In this document: positions 1-12,690 of the stretch, in pieces
How positions within the stretch are numbered: position 1 is the stretch's first letter
Layout of the letters: each line of letters begins with the position of its first letter
Source of the DNA: Protea cynaroides
Taxonomy: Eukaryota; Streptophyta; Magnoliopsida; Proteales; Proteaceae
Assembly: GCA_028583415.1 (NCBI GenBank)
Contig: CM053274.1
Location: 90,341,549 to 90,405,548, forward strand
Length of the DNA: 64,000 bases
Direction: 5' to 3'
Made by a program: the position numbers and the translations under genes
Notes under the pieces: generated by a model
Databases searched by the model: none
Told to the model about the DNA's origin: nothing
What the model saw: only the letters and a program-made list of their open reading frames with translations

Positions 1-277
1 ATGTGCAAGCAGCCCTTAAGTCAAGTCAAGGAAAGTTGCTGCCCATGTGCAAGCAGCCCTTAAGTCAGGTTAAGGAAGGCTACTGTACATGTGCAAGCAG
101 CCCCTAAGTTAAGGACCCTTTCCTTCTAGGTTGTTTTCTTTTTCAATGTTATTACCCCTTTGGGTTGTATCCTATGACTATAAATATTGAATGCATTGGG
201 CAGTCCATAACAAAAGTATAACTCCAATAATTACAAAATTCGTTTTCTCTTCTCTCACCCTTTTCTCTTTATTTACA
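1..277 (+). repeat. 5' LTR of Copia B, truncated by the window edge
   Basis: It matches the 3' LTR at 9189-9398 plus 14781-14920. Roughly the first 75 bases are missing. The LTR carries an internal tandem repeat of about 45 bases (core ATGTGCAAGCAGCCC, seen at 1, 42 and 89), also present in the 3' LTR. It ends in ATTTACA directly before the primer site. Confidence 0.88.
179..186 (+). promoter_or_regulatory. TATA box of the Copia B 5' LTR
   Basis: TATAAATA lies about 90 bases before the end of the LTR. The same octamer is kept at 14822-14829 in the 3' LTR. Position in the LTR and conservation in both copies suit a retrotransposon promoter. Confidence 0.55.
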
Positions 278-289
278 TGGTATCAGAGC
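278..289 (+). other. Primer binding site (initiator tRNA-Met) of Copia B
   Basis: TGGTATCAGAGC follows the LTR end directly and is complementary to the 3' end of plant initiator tRNA-Met. This fixes the 3' boundary of the 5' LTR. Confidence 0.88.
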
Positions 290-774
290 AAGGTCATTAG
301 GAATTATTACATAACTTTAGATCTTGTTCTTCCTTACCTACAATAGTCTTTCGCTATTGATTGATTCTCTATTCAATAGCGAAGTTGCATCTTTAAGGAA
401 AAGGGGGTGAGTTCACCTCCTAATTTTTTATTCTTCCAACATGTGGTAGTGGTATCAATTTTATGGAGAAGGATTTTTTGGTCGATATGCGATGGAGCTA
501 TTGTAAAGCATATCAAGTGTTATAGAAAATCAAAATTTTAGATTTGGTTTTCTTTGGTTCATTTCTACATGGAAGAGAAATTTGGTTAGTAGGAATCAAT
601 ATTCTGATCCTATCTTATTCTGTGATTCATTTTTTGGTTCCTTTTTTTTTAGAGGAGATCGATTGTTGCATATCGAGTCTCATTTTATCTTATTGCCTAT
701 CGGTTGTTTGAACCAATTATTGAGACCTCTTATTTGAGATATTAATCGTTGAATATTCTGAATTTAAGAGCACT

Positions 775-1186
775 ATGACTGAGGTGGTATCTTCTTCTTC
801 TCATCAGATTATGGAGAAGAAATTGAAAGGACTTAATAATTTCCAGCAATGGTGGAAAATTGTGAAGTTAGTTTTGATGGGACGGGATCAACAGGATCAC
901 CTAACCAAACCCAAGTCTAGTACCGATACTACTTGGGACAGTATTGATGCTTGGATTTTGGGCCAGCTGCTTAATTATATAGACAATTCTACTGTGGACC
1001 TTGTTACCGACATCAATATCGTAAAAGAGTTGTGGGCTTATTTAAGTATTTTGTATTTTGGGCACAATAATTTATCCCATATATATGAGTTATCACAGGA
1101 ATTCTATCGGGTGGATCGGAAAGGTCACCCCCACACCCAATATTTTGTAAACTTTAAATGGATGTATGAGGAACTTAATTCTCTAC
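775..1186 (+). pseudogene. Copia B gag, 5' part
   Basis: An open frame from ATG at 775 encodes a Copia gag (UBN2-like) N-terminus. A KLKGLNNFQQWW stretch near residue 16 is the typical substrate-like W motif, followed by a helix-rich ELWAYL region. The frame is cut at about residue 137 by Copia C; the apparent C-terminal residues after that come from the inserted LTR. The gag frame resumes at 6350. The 5' leader 290-774 shows no coding signal. Confidence 0.75.
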
Positions 1187-1504
1187 TAATAAACTTGACA
1201 AGAGAAAAAGAATAAGAGGATGTAATCCTTTATTGATATTGATTTAATCTCACAGTCATATACGAATACAAGGTTACAAGAGACATAAATAGAAGACCTA
1301 GTTGAAACATAAAAGGAAAACTAAATAGAATAAAATAAAATCCTTCCTAATATTGCACACCTACTAGTTCAGCAATAGTACTGCTGTACCGCCAGCTCAT
1401 AGCCAACAATAGTACCACTGTACCACCGATAATAGTTCCACTGTACCACTAGCTCATAGCCAATAATAGTACCATTGTACCGCCAGCTCATAATATCGCT
1501 TACA
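1187..1504 (-). repeat. 3' LTR of Copia C
   Basis: It aligns with 6025-6344. The inner edge is marked by a CCCCCTTCAAACT polypurine complement at 1505. The LTR includes short imperfect repeats built on AGCAATAGTACNNCTGTACC and CAGCTCATA. Confidence 0.88.
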
Positions 1505-1529
1505 CCCCCTTCAAACTAATGATGAAGTA

Positions 1530-3100
1530 GGAGACATCAACATGAGTTTGCCAAGAAGAAACTAAAAGCGAGCCACAGGATGAGCTTTGGTAAAGAAATC
1601 CGCCAAATGAAGACTGGAGGCCATAAAGGATAAGCTAATAGAGCTAGCCTGAAGGTGATGGCGGACAAAGTGACAATCAATCTTAATGTGTTTCGTTCGT
1701 TCGTAGAAAACAGAATTATGTGTAATTTGGATAGCACTTTTGTTGTCACAGAACAGAGGTGTAGAGGAAGACTATAGAGCACCCAAGTCAGAGAGGAGCC
1801 AACGAATCCAAATGATCTCAACAGTGGCATGGGCCATAGCCTGATATTTAGCCTCAACAGAAGAGCGAGCAATCACAGTCTGCTTCTTGCTGCGCCAAGA
1901 AATCAAAGATTCTCCTAAGAATACATAAAGACCAGAGGTTGATTTACGATCATTAATATCGCCAGCCCAATCAGCATCAGTGCAGGCGCAGAGTTCCAAA
2001 GGGGAGGTAGAAGAGTATAACAATCCATGAAACAGAGTGCCGTGGATATATCAAAAAATCTGAAGCAGGGCAGCCCAATGAGTGGACCAAAAAGCAGAGG
2101 CAAACTGACTAACCATATGAATAGTAAATGCAATATCAAGGCGAGTCACGGTCAGATAAACTAAGCATCCAACCAACTCTTGGTATAACGTCGGATCTTC
2201 CAATGGGACACCATCAGAGGCAGAGAACTTGATATTTAATTCAACTGGAGTAGCAGCAGTACGATCATCAGATAGTCGTGCTCAATTAAGGACATCAGAA
2301 GCATACTTCGGCTGGGATAGAAGGTAGCGCTTTGGTGAATGAGCAACTTTTTTGCCCAAAAAATAGCGAAGCAAGCCCAAGTCCTTCATAGAAAATTCAC
2401 TCAAGAGATGCCTTTTGACTTCCTCAATACCAGAAGGATCAACACCAGTAATGATAATATCATCAACATATAATAGGAGAACAATAGGCCCACTGGGAAA
2501 AGATCAAATAAAAAGGGCAGGATCATGAGTACTCGAAGTGAAGCCAATGTGAGAGACAGCCAGGTGAAACCATTCAAACCACGCATGAGGAGCCAACTTA
2601 AGACCATAAAGAGCATGGTGGAGATGACAAACATGACTAGTGGGATAAGGAAGGCCTGGAGGAGATTTTATATAAACCTCTTCAGTCAAATGTCCATGTA
2701 GGAAAGTTTTCTTGACATCCATCTGAAAAGAGGCCATTGGCAAACAACAACAATAGAGATCAAGGTATGAACAATTGTCATCTTAGCAACAGAAGCAAAG
2801 GTCTCATCATAATCTATACCATACTCTTGAGAGAATCCTTTTGCAAAAAGACATGCGTTGTAGCATTCGAGAGAACCATCAGAGTTGGTCTTAACCTTAA
2901 AAACCTACTTGCAACCAATAATATTTTTGTCTGCGGGCATCGGTACTAGTTCCCAAGTGCTAGTCTGATGAAGGGCAGCCAACTCATCTTGAATAGCTTT
3001 CATCCAAAGAGGATTAGTGCATGCTTCTGTATAAGACTTAGGTTCATAAAGAGAGTGAATAAAAGTAAGAAAAAAACGATGAGACGGGGAAAAACATATG
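1530..3100 (-). pseudogene. Copia C reverse transcriptase and RNase H
   Basis: Read on the minus strand in several frames, this shows a Copia RT: an ALHQTSTWELV-type start, MDVKKTFLHG, and the catalytic motif YVDD at 2459-2470. RNase H follows with TDADWAGD, SSVEAKYQAMA and CDNKSAIQ motifs, and ends near 1540 with HLADFFTKA. At least two frameshifts and several stops separate the pieces. The catalytic RT aspartates are intact, so the copy decayed through stops and indels rather than loss of the active site. Confidence 0.85.
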
Positions 3101-3338
3101 GTAGAAAGACTAAGACAAATAGGAGCAACACGGATACGAGAAGGATACCATTGTTCAAGTACAGCAATGTCGATCGTCACAAGAGGTGAAAGAGGTGCAG
3201 GAGCATCAGAGCTGGAGATATCAGATGACCTGCGAGAATAAACATTAGGAAAGTGTGCCATAAGGGAAGGGGATGAGTCAGTAATAGAGACGAGAATAGA
3301 TTCAAGGGTGGAGGAGTATTTATCGGGGGGTACAATCT

Positions 3339-4270
3339 CTAGAAAATGATCAAGAACAACCAGATCCTCTTTAGAGACAGGGGCAACATTAGCAAGAATA
3401 TTATAATAAGGAATTTGCCCAAGAAACACAACATGATAGGACACATACAATCTGTTAGAAACAGGATCGTAACACCTAAAACCCTTTTGAGAATGCCATA
3501 GCCTAAGAATACACACAATGTGGAATGAGCAATCAATTTGCTACAGTCAAGCTTTGGCGATAAAACAAAGCAAGCCGAACCAAATAAAGAAGTAGAGAGT
3601 AGTTAGGCACATGACCAAACAAATTTTCAGAGGGTGAAATACCAGACAAGATAGGGGTAGGCATACGATTAATAAGAAAAACAGCAGTGAGAGCTACCTC
3701 ACCCCAATACATAGTAGGAACACATGTAGATAACAAAAGTGCACGGGTAGTCTCAATGATGTGATGATGCTTCCATTCTGCAACACCATTTTGTTGTGGT
3801 GTTTCAGAACAGGAAGACTAGTGAATAATGCCACAGGAAGCAAAAAACTATTCAAAATCTCTTAAATGGATTCTCCCCCCAAATCAGACCGAAGAGTCTT
3901 AATTTGTGTAAAGAATCGAGTGTAGCATGAAAGGTGCGATAAATGGAGAAAAAAAAATCAGATTTATGGGTCCTAAAAAACAACCAACAGTATCTGCTAT
4001 AATCATCTACAAATGAAACATAGTAAACGGAGCCATCTATGGCAGGAACTCGAGAGGGTCCCCAAACATCAGTATGAACGAGAGAAAATGGAGAAGAAGA
4101 CAAAGATGTACTAGTATTAAAAGGCAAAGCAGACATTTTAACTAGTTTACATCCATTGCAAGAGGATAAGTCACTATCATGTAAAGAAAATTTTCCCAAA
4201 TGGCCATTAATACTTAATTGCTTCAATGTAGTACCAGATATGTGTCTTAGTCTAGAATGCCACAAAAAAA
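3339..4270 (-). pseudogene. Copia C integrase
   Basis: The minus strand encodes the pre-integrase zinc-binding region (WHSRLRHIS with a later CNGCK pair) and the integrase core start HTDVWGPSR and FVDDYSRY. The C-terminal part reads RMPTPILSGISP and CVFLGY. Stops and a frameshift near 3850 break the frame. These are standard Ty1/Copia integrase landmarks. Confidence 0.82.
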
Positions 4271-4825
4271 AAAGGTAAAGGGTTACAATTCAAATGGAAT
4301 GAATAAAAAGTAGCAGAAGAAGAAACAGGAATATGTAAGTTATCTAAAACATAAAGTCTTCGAGCTCTATGCCCTGTCCCAACCAGCTTCTATAACTTTC
4401 GATCCTACATAATACAACCAGAAGACGAAAATAGAACATAAAATCCAGAGTCATTCAATTAACTAATGGAAAGTAAACCAAGAGATAGTGCAGGGACATG
4501 AAAGACATTAGGTAAAGAGAGAACAGGGGTACAAATAGACCCAATAGAATCAACATGCATAGGAGAACCATTGGCGGCTAAGATACTCACTGGAAAAACA
4601 AGAATATGACAATTTCTAAGAGAAGAGATATAAGGGTTATATGGTAAGAGGAACCAGAGAAAAAAAATCTAATTACTAGAAGGTAGACTAGAAGTGGGTG
4701 ATCCAACCAAACCTGAGTAGGCAGTAAACATAACAGAAACATGCATCTGATCTGAAGGTGATGAAGGCAGTATAGATTGTAGTTGCTCAATCATTGACTG
4801 AACCATGGATGTTGAGAGATGCTCA

Positions 4826-5728
4826 CTAGTTCTTGCTGGTGGAGTGGCCAGTGCTGCGGGGCCTTGAGAAAATTATGGATAGCCACGAGTTGATGGTCGA
4901 AATTATTGGTTCAAAGGGGAGGATGTCCTTTTTGGAGTTTAGGACAACTCGATTTCCAGTGGCCTTTTTGTCTACAAAAGCTGCATTCATCAATTCCAAA
5001 CTGAGCTTTTGGTTTGCTAGTGATCTGAATAAGGTCGGATGTAAGAGTAGGAAATAATGGGGCAGATGACACTCCAAAAATAGATAGTTAAGAAGATCAG
5101 GCATAAGTAACTTTGAACCGAGTCTTTTCAGTGATCAGTTCTCGAATAGTGGCATTAACAGAAGGAAGAGGAGTTCGATGCAGAATGGAACCTCTGATAG
5201 GTTCAAATTGATCTCACAAAGCCATAAGGAATTGCACCACACGTTGTCTCTCTCTGCAAGTAATATAGCTCTCAGAGGTTTGTAGATCCTTTGGCTCCAT
5301 GAATGCTAATTGATCCCAATAATTAGTCATCTGACTGTAGAATTCTTGTATTGATTTTCCATCTTGTTTTGCATAGTGTATCTCGATTTTTAATTGATAT
5401 TGTTTCACAAAATTAGATTCCAAATACATTTGACTATGATAAGACCAGACATCCTTTGCAGTTTATATTTGGAACAGTCCATGCCAATATTGGAATCAAC
5501 TGAATTATGGATCCAGGTGAGAACCTGAGCATTTTCCATCTCCCACTTTGCTATACCTGTAGCATAGCTTTCCTCCTTAGGATCAGATGGTTTAACTGTG
5601 GAGCCAGTTACATAACCCCATCTTCCTTAGCCAATTAAAAAATTATCTATTACAGATGCCCAATAGGAGTAGTTGCTACCATTTAGCCTGATGCTAATCA
5701 TCTGATTTTCCTTTTCAATAGAAGACAT
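4826..5728 (-). pseudogene. Copia C gag with zinc knuckle
   Basis: The start codon is at 5726-5728. The N-terminus holds ISIRLNGSNYSYW, typical of Copia gag, then a helix-rich region with FYSQMTNYWDQL (around 5320). A CX2CX4HX4C zinc knuckle is encoded at about 4940-4990. Internal stops occur. The N-terminus is very close to the gag of Copia F at 23.9 kb, so the two elements belong to related families. Confidence 0.8.
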
Positions 5729-6012
5729 ATTTACTACAGAAGAAAGAAGAAAAAATTATGGTGAGAGTTAAGAAATATGTACCGATTTTTCTATGAAGTA
5801 GAACAAGGTACCAAGAATATTATCGTCTGTGAATGCAATAGATAACAGAGATTGAGTATTGTTGCTATAATTTTGCTGCTATGATTTTGTAGATATCCCT
5901 TGGATGCTATGGGAAATACAAGAAGAAGACTGCTACTGGTTGCCGTGAAGAATAAGAGAAGGAGAGATACAATAAGATCTATAATATGGTTCTGAATTGA
6001 TTAAAAGAACCT

Positions 6013-6024
6013 GCTCTGATACCA
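6013..6024 (-). other. Primer binding site of Copia C
   Basis: The minus strand reads TGGTATCAGAGC directly after the 5' LTR, complementary to initiator tRNA-Met. Confidence 0.85.
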
Positions 6025-6344
6025 TGATAAACATGATAAGAGAAAAAGAAGAAGAAGAAGATGTAATCCTTTATTGATATTGATTCAATCTCACAGTCAT
6101 ATACAAATACAAGGTTACAAGAGATATAAATAGGAGACTAGCTAAAACATAAAAAGAAAACTAAATAGAATAAAATAAAATCCTTTTTAATATTGCACAC
6201 CTACTAGTCCAGCAATAGTACTGCTGTACCGCTAACTCATAGCCAGCAATAGTACCGTGGTACCACCAACAATAGTACTGCTGTAGCACCAGCTCATAAC
6301 CAGCAATAGTACCGCTATACTACTAGCTCATAATATTGCTCACA
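6025..6344 (-). repeat. 5' LTR of Copia C
   Basis: It runs from TGTGAGCAATATTA (minus strand, right edge) to the primer site. It is followed on the right by the target duplication TCTAC. It carries a small GAA expansion (near 6047) absent from the other LTR. Confidence 0.88.
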
Positions 6345-6349
6345 TCTAC

Positions 6350-6832
6350 TTCCCATCAGTGTTGATGTACAGAAGATGCAAGAACAAAGGGAGTAATTGG
6401 TTGTTATGGGCTATTTGGGTGGTCTTGGACCCGAGTCTGATGCAGTTTGTTCTCAGATTCTTTGTAGTGCCACCGTGGCTTCTTTGGCAGATACTTTTTC
6501 TCGGGTATTACGGGTATCTTGTCACACTACCTGTGATACCCCGCTAGTGGATAGTTCAACCCTTGTTTCTTGTCATTCTGGCCATAGAATGGGTCAAGTT
6601 TCTTCTTTTGATCGTGGTCATACTAGTGGTGCAAGTCGTGGACAACCTTCAAGTGCATCATCTTCCTCGGACCCTTTTGGTCCAGCTAGCACTTGCCATC
6701 ATTGTGGGAAGCCTAGTCATATTCAATGCTCCTGTTGGAAGCTTCATGGAAAATCCCCTAGCACTCTGCCATCAGTTCAGAGACTTCTACTTCATTTGCA
6801 CCATCTGTGGGCAAGATGGTCCAGATGACTGA
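6350..6832 (+). pseudogene. Copia B gag, 3' part with zinc knuckle
   Basis: This is the continuation of the gag interrupted at 1186. The frame carries a GYLGGLGPESDAV stretch common in Copia gag, then a CX2CX4HX4C knuckle at 6694-6735. One stop lies just inside the junction. Downstream (6833-7330) the frame decays and no protease motif is clear. Confidence 0.75.
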
Positions 6833-7329
6833 TGATGAGTATAATCGGTACAGTCAATATTAGACTAACCAGTCTGCTTCATCTTCCACTGCTAGTTTTG
6901 TCTAGACAGGTAATGCAACTGCGTGTCTCTCATCCTCTTGTCCCTAGATAATTGGTTTGTGTGTTTTCGATCACATGTCTGGGGTTTAGGTATATTTTCC
7001 TCACTTTGTCCCTCTACTTCCGGTGTCACTTTGGTTGATGGCTCTTTAGACAAAGTCAATGGCACTAGGACTGTTCATCCCACACCTTTTATATCTTTAT
7101 CTTTAGTTCTCCATTTACATAAATTTCCTATCAATTTATTATTTGGCAGTGAGCTTACTTCTGCTTACAATTGTTTTATAACCTTTTTCCCTAACTCTTT
7201 TGTTTTTCAAGATCTTACAACGAAGATGAATATTGGTAAGGGCCGGAAAATTGGGGGACTGTATTTACTTGAGGAGTTGCCATCTGTTGCTTACTCAAGC
7301 GACTTGTCTTTGCATCAACTTCATTGCTA

Positions 7330-8200
7330 GTTGGGCCATCCATTTCTCCAGAATTTGAAAAGACTTGATCCACGTTTTCTTTCTCTTTCTAGTCTATATT
7401 GTGAGTTATATCAATTTGGGAAGCTTTACAGTGTGAGTTATTACCCTCACTTTAATAAGTGGTCTATGCACTCTTTTTCTTTAGTCCATTCTAAAGTATG
7501 GGGACCTTGTCCGGTCCATCTAAGTTAGGATTTTGATATTTTGTCACTTTTGTGGATGATTTTTTTAGAGTTATATGGATTTATTTAATGAAAAATCGTT
7601 CGAAAATATTTACTATCTTTTGCAATTTTGTTCAAAATTCAGACACATTTTCAAACATTTTTAAAAAAATATTCTTTAGCATTATCAATTCAAAAAATCG
7701 TTCATAATTATTTACTATTATTTAGCATTTTGAAAGTGATAATGCTAAAAAATATTTTTTAGGCCAATTTTCTCACTTTATGGCCAAATAGGGCATTATT
7801 CACCAATCTTGTTGTCCTAGCACACCTCAACAGAATGGTGTTGCAGAATGAAAAAATCGTCATTTGATGAAAATTACTTGGTACATTCTCTTGAAGGTGG
7901 CCAAACCATTTTATAGAGATACTGTTTTAACTGCATTACCTTATTAATAGCATGCCATCTTCTGTTTTGGGTGGTGATATTCCCCACTCCTTGTTGTTTC
8001 TGTCTGAATCACTTTTGTGCTCCCTCCATATATCTTTGGCTGTGTATGTTTTGTTCGAGATCATCATCATGTTGGTTTAAATTGGACCTTCGTGCTCTCA
8101 AATGTTTGTTCATCGGGTACTCTTGTACTCAAAAGGGCTATCGTTGCTACTCACCAAAATCTAAAAAAATATAATATCACCGCTGATGCATCCTTTTTTT
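7330..8200 (+). pseudogene. Copia B integrase remnant
   Basis: Broken frames encode integrase landmarks: a HSKVWGP-type core start near 7490, DNA-binding-core residues ESDNAK near 7735, a QNGVAE-like motif near 7830 and CLFIGYSCTQKGYRCY near 8110. A stretch near 7590-7760 repeats short AT-rich motifs and seems to contain a local duplication. Many stops. Confidence 0.65.
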
Positions 8201-8439
8201 AGTCCACCCCATATCCGATTGGGTCCTTTATTGCTTCTGAATTGGATTATGATCTCCTTACATACATTGTCCAATATTCTGTTTCGCAGCTACCACCTCT
8301 TTTACTGGTCATTTAACAAGTTTATCGACGATGTCCTCGGCTTGATCCAGCACCCCCGACCTCCCTTGTACCAACCATATCACCTTCGTCTGCAGATCCC
8401 ATAAGTTCCTCTTCCTCTGATCTTGACATCCCTATTACA

Positions 8440-9188
8440 GGAGATGACAGTATGGGTATTGATAACTTAAAGGCTCATTTGCAGCTATAGTTTCAAACGA
8501 AGGATCTAGGTCGCTTGAAATATTTTTTGGGTGGCTTAGTCACAGAAAGGTATTTATCTTTTTTAAAGGAAATATGTTTTAGATTTACTCACTGAAACAA
8601 GACTATTAGGGTATAAACCTATAGATACCCCAATGGATCCTATTGTCAAATTTACCATTAATGAGGGTTATATTCCACCTGACCCTGAGAGGCATCGTCG
8701 ATTGGTCGGGAAATTAAATTATCTTACTGTGACTTGTCCGGATTGATGGACGATCTACTACTTGATACTACACTTTTCTTCGTAGAAATTTGGTATCCTG
8801 GAAGAGCAAGAAACAGGCTGTTGTCTCTCGGTCTAGTGCAAAGTCTGAGTATCGTGATATGGTACATGTCACATGTGAGCTGATATGGGTTAAGTAGTTA
8901 TTAATTGAACTTGTTTTCTACACACGTTTTCTATGCAAGTGTGGTGTGACAACTAAGCCACCATTCATATTGCTTTTAACCCTATATTCCATGAGCGGAT
9001 TAAACATATTGAGGTAGATTGTCATTTTCTACGTAAGAAGCTGCAACAAGGAATTATTTCTACTAGCCATGTTTGTACAGGAGAGCAACTTGCTGATGTG
9101 TTCACTAAATTTCTGGGGTATGGGAGGATTAATTTTATTTGTAACAAGCTGGACATGAATGATATATATGCACCAGCTTGAAGGAGAG
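8440..9188 (+). pseudogene. Copia B RT end and RNase H remnant
   Basis: The encoded pieces are KDLGRLKYFLG, a PIDTPMDP segment and RRLVGKLNYLT (end of Copia RT), then after a deletion LVSWKSKKQAVVSRSSA, a HIEVDCHF-like segment and QLADVFTK of RNase H. The region carrying the catalytic YVDD of RT is missing. A GCTTGAAGGAGAG purine tract (about 9176-9188) abuts the 3' LTR. Confidence 0.75.
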
Positions 9189-9398
9189 TGTTAGACATAT
9201 CATGTCAAGGAAGGCTGTTGCCCATGTGCAAGAAACCCCTAAGTCATGTTAATAAAGGCCCATGTGCAAGCAGCCCGTATGTTAGGTCAAGGAAGGCTGC
9301 TGCTCATGTGTAAGCAGCCCTTAAGTCAAGTCAAGGAAGGTTGCTGCACATATGCAAGCAGCCCCTACGTTAAGGACCCTCTCTTTCTAGGTTGTTTC
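9189..9398 (+). repeat. 3' LTR of Copia B, first part
   Basis: It starts TGTTAGACAT after the purine tract and matches the 5' LTR until the Gypsy D insertion. The last five bases (9394-9398, GTTTC) are the left target duplication of Gypsy D. Three to four copies of the 45-base sub-repeat are visible. Confidence 0.88.
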
Positions 9399-10193
9399 TG
9401 ATGCAATCTAATTACGGAGATCGGCCCGCATCAAGGCCCAAGCCCACAAAGCCCATTTGGCTCAAGACCAAGGTATGAACCAAGCTACAAAAGAACCAAT
9501 GAACCTGACCCTAATCCCTTGAAACGAGCCCCTTTTTGGTGACTTTTTAAGTCCTTAGTGGAGAGTGAGGTGGCATTTTCTATTTAGTGTTTCTAGAGTC
9601 TTCTCTACATTGGACCTTGCATCAAGACATTGAACCTTGCATCAAAATATTAGAACTTGTACCAAGACTTTAGAGCTTACATCAATGCTCATTGGAGTAA
9701 CCCCTTGCATTAGAAGGGTCCATTATTAGGTTCAACATTTATTGTTTTCTATTTTATGTTTTCAGCCCTTGGATTTAAGGGTATGATTATCTTTTTATTT
9801 TCTCCATTATGCCTATAAAAGGCCACCAAAGTTAGCTTGTATGGCAGACAACTGGCAGTGATTCTTATGAATGAAATTTCCCTAAGTGTAATTCTTGAAC
9901 CTAGAAGAGTTTTCTCTTGAAACCTTGAAGAAGTTTCATTCTATCCTAGAAGAGTTGAAATTTTATTCTTCATTTACATCCTAGAAGAGTTGTAGGCCAT
10001 CGTTGGAGTTGATTTACATCCTAGAAGAGAAGTTAGTCACCCCACCTACACTTCCATTAATTATTTCCTTTTTACCTTAAAAGAAATTTCAAAATTCATT
10101 TCTATACTTCACCTCCTTTTTGGTTCGTTTAATTTTGTATAAATCTACTTTCCTAATCCATTATTTTTTATAAGTCGAAGTCAGCTGACATAA
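9399..10193 (+). repeat. 5' LTR of Gypsy D
   Basis: It aligns along its length with 13972-14775, with many single-base differences, so the insertion is not recent. Repeated 'CCTAGAAGAGTTG' motifs occur in its 3' third. Confidence 0.9.
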
Positions 10194-10195
10194 TT

Positions 10196-10207
10196 TGGTA
10201 TCAGAGC
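10196..10207 (+). other. Primer binding site of Gypsy D
   Basis: TGGTATCAGAGC lies two bases after the LTR end and is complementary to initiator tRNA-Met. Confidence 0.85.
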
Positions 10208-10479
10208 AAAGGAGGAGAGATATTATGACCCCAAAATTTTGAAGTGGTCGAGGTAATTGCACCACCACCATTAATGCTCATATATTAGCACAAGCCTTGC
10301 AAATACAACAACAAATGCAAGAATAAATTGAGAAACTTACTCTCGAGGTTCAAATACTACAAAAAGGTAACAATAACAATCCACCAAATTCAAGAGGAGA
10401 TAGATCCGATGATTCTTAGTTAAAAGGTTTCAAACCCATAACAAAAGGATTTTGTCCACACTACCCTCAAGGAGGTCGA

Positions 10480-11815
10480 GAACGAGACTACGAAAAAGAA
10501 GTTAATAGGGATATTCTAGAATTTTTAGGTATTGATCCTCCTGATGAAATTATTGATTGGCTAACTCTTGTAAGTGAGGTTTTTGAGCATAGAAATATCC
10601 CAGACAATCGTCGGGTTGGCATCATCTCTATGCGACTTCGAGGCAAGGCCATTACTTGGTGGCGACATGAGAAGCAAACATGTCAATCCATTGGCAAAGC
10701 ACCCATCACTTCATGGAGAAAGATGGAAGAGAATATGAGAAAGTACTTCCTTCCCAAAAGATATAAGGAGAGATCTCCATCAATGGTATCAAAATTTGAG
10801 ACAAGGTATGTACACGATAGACCAATACACTAATGAGTTTAATGAGTTGGTGATTCGTAACAACATAATGGATCCAAAAGTCCTTGACATTTAGGATGTG
10901 GGAGATGTACATCAAAGAGCCCTTAAGGTGGAGCATTTTCGAAGTCAGAAACAACAATCCACTTTCACCTCCAATCGATCAAATCGAAATCCAGTGAGCA
11001 CTACTAAACCAAGTAATTCTCTTGACCATTCCTCTAACATGGAGAAGTTGTCTACTTAACCAAAGGCTACTAATCTTACTGCCCAAACCGGTTCAAGTTC
11101 TTCTGCTGGTATAAAATGTTATTCTTGTAGAGAGATTGGCCACCGAACAAGTAATTGTCGAAATGACAAAAACTCTCATAAGGGCAAATGTGCCTTGTTG
11201 GGTTTTAAGGACCAAGAAGATGAATTCGATGATGAGGATGTCGATAATGTTGATCTTTTAGAGGAAGATCATAAAGAAGATGGAGAAGTGCTCCATTCCG
11301 ATACTGAAAAACTCCTCATGATGAGAAAGATATTTTTCACCTCAAAACAAGAAACTGGAGATCGGTGGTTGCGTAAGAATATCTTCCACACAGCATGTAC
11401 CATTTCTGGTAAGGTATGACAACTTATCACTGATTTCGAATGTTGTGAGAATGTAATTTCAGAAGAGGCGGCTCAAAAGTTAAAATTAGACTTGAAAGAA
11501 CATCCTACGCCATACAAAATGTCTTGGCTAAAGCGTGGTAGCGAGGTAACCATTTTCAAATGATGCCTTGTTCATCTGACCATTGCATCTACATATTATG
11601 ATAAAAAAAATGGTGTGATGTATTGCCCATGGATGTTAGCTACATCATTCTTGACCGTCTTTGGCAATTTCATCGGAGAACTACTCATGATGGGAGGAAC
11701 AATACTTACTCTTTTGAATTTGATAAAAAAGTGGTTATCATCAAATCTGAATTAGACCAGGAGACGAAAGGAGGACGATTTTCAAGACCAAAGATGATCT
11801 ATTTGAGTGGCTAGT
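10480..11815 (+). pseudogene. Gypsy D gag and protease
   Basis: The gag retrotransposon domain shows LRGKAITWW and SWRKMEENMRKYFLP (about 10630-10760). A CX2CX4HX4C zinc knuckle is encoded at 11117-11158. A protease-like domain follows (about 11400-11780) with ENVISEEAAQKL and LDRLWQFHRRTTHDG; the expected catalytic Asp-Ser/Thr-Gly context is degraded (LITDFECCENV). Stops and frameshifts split the frame. Confidence 0.82.
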
Positions 11816-12690
11816 TATGCCATTTGGATTGTCAAATTCCCCATCCACTTTCATGAGGTTTATGAACCAAATCTTAAAGCCTTACATTGGAAAATTTGTA
11901 GTGGTTTACTTTGATGATATTCTTATTTATAGTAAGACTACTAATTAGTATTTGCAACACCTCTAAGAAGTGTTACTCACCTTAAGGAAGGAGAGTCTCT
12001 ATGCAGTCCCAGACAAGTGCCACTTCATGGTAGAGAAAATTCTCTTCTTAGGTTTCAACATCTCCAAGGATGACATCTCCATTAATAATGCGAAGATCAA
12101 AGTAATTCAAGAATGGCCAACTCTAACCAATGTTCATGATGTTCGTAGCTTCCATGGATTGGCATCCTTTTATCTAGGATTCACTGCTCATTTTAGTTCT
12201 TTAGTAGCCCCACTCTCATTCTGCATAAAAAAGGGTGCCTTTAAATGGACCACTGAAGCCCAATGGAGTTTTGAGCAACTCAAAGAGAAATTAAGCACCG
12301 CCCCGGTTCTAGCACTTCCAAATTTTGATGTTATTTTTGAGGTACATTGTGATGCTTTTGGAACCGGCATTGGAGGAGTCTTGAGTCAAGGAGGACGTAC
12401 AATCGCTTTCTTTAGCAAAAAATTGAATGGTGCTAAGCTCTGTTATAGTACTTATGATTTAGAGTTTTATACTCTCTTTCGTACCCTTGAGCATTGGAGG
12501 CCATATTTGATTCATAGGGAGTTTGTTTTGTACACTGACTATGGAGCTTTAAAGTATATTTAAAGTCAACAAAAGCTCAATTCTCGATGAGCAAAATGGG
12601 TAGAGTATCTTCAAGAATTTAACTTCCATATCAAGCACAAGGCTAGTGTTCAAAATCAAGTTGCTGATGCTCTTAGTTACAAGAAGGGTT
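11780..12690 (+). pseudogene. Gypsy D reverse transcriptase (5' deleted) and RNase H
   Basis: RT enters abruptly at FKTKDDLFEWLVMPFGL. The fingers part that should precede it is missing, so several hundred bases are deleted between protease and RT. The catalytic YFDD is at 11907-11918. A long frame (11970-12560) then holds the RT connection and the RNase H start (VHCDAFGTGIGGVL). It ends with a stop in the ALKYI region. Confidence 0.87.

Larger units (their letters stand above)
1187..6344 (-). mobile_element. Copia C: Ty1/Copia element inserted in Copia B gag
   Basis: Two LTRs of about 320 bases (1187-1504 and 6025-6344) flank a minus-strand gag-integrase-RT-RNase H interior. The five-base target duplication TCTAC is perfect (1182-1186 and 6345-6349). 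The primer site is at 6013-6024 and a polypurine tract adjoins the inner edge of the 3' LTR (1505-1516 on the plus strand). The domain order is complete but each domain has stops or frameshifts, so the copy is non-functional. Removing it rejoins the host gag, which confirms the nesting. Confidence 0.92.
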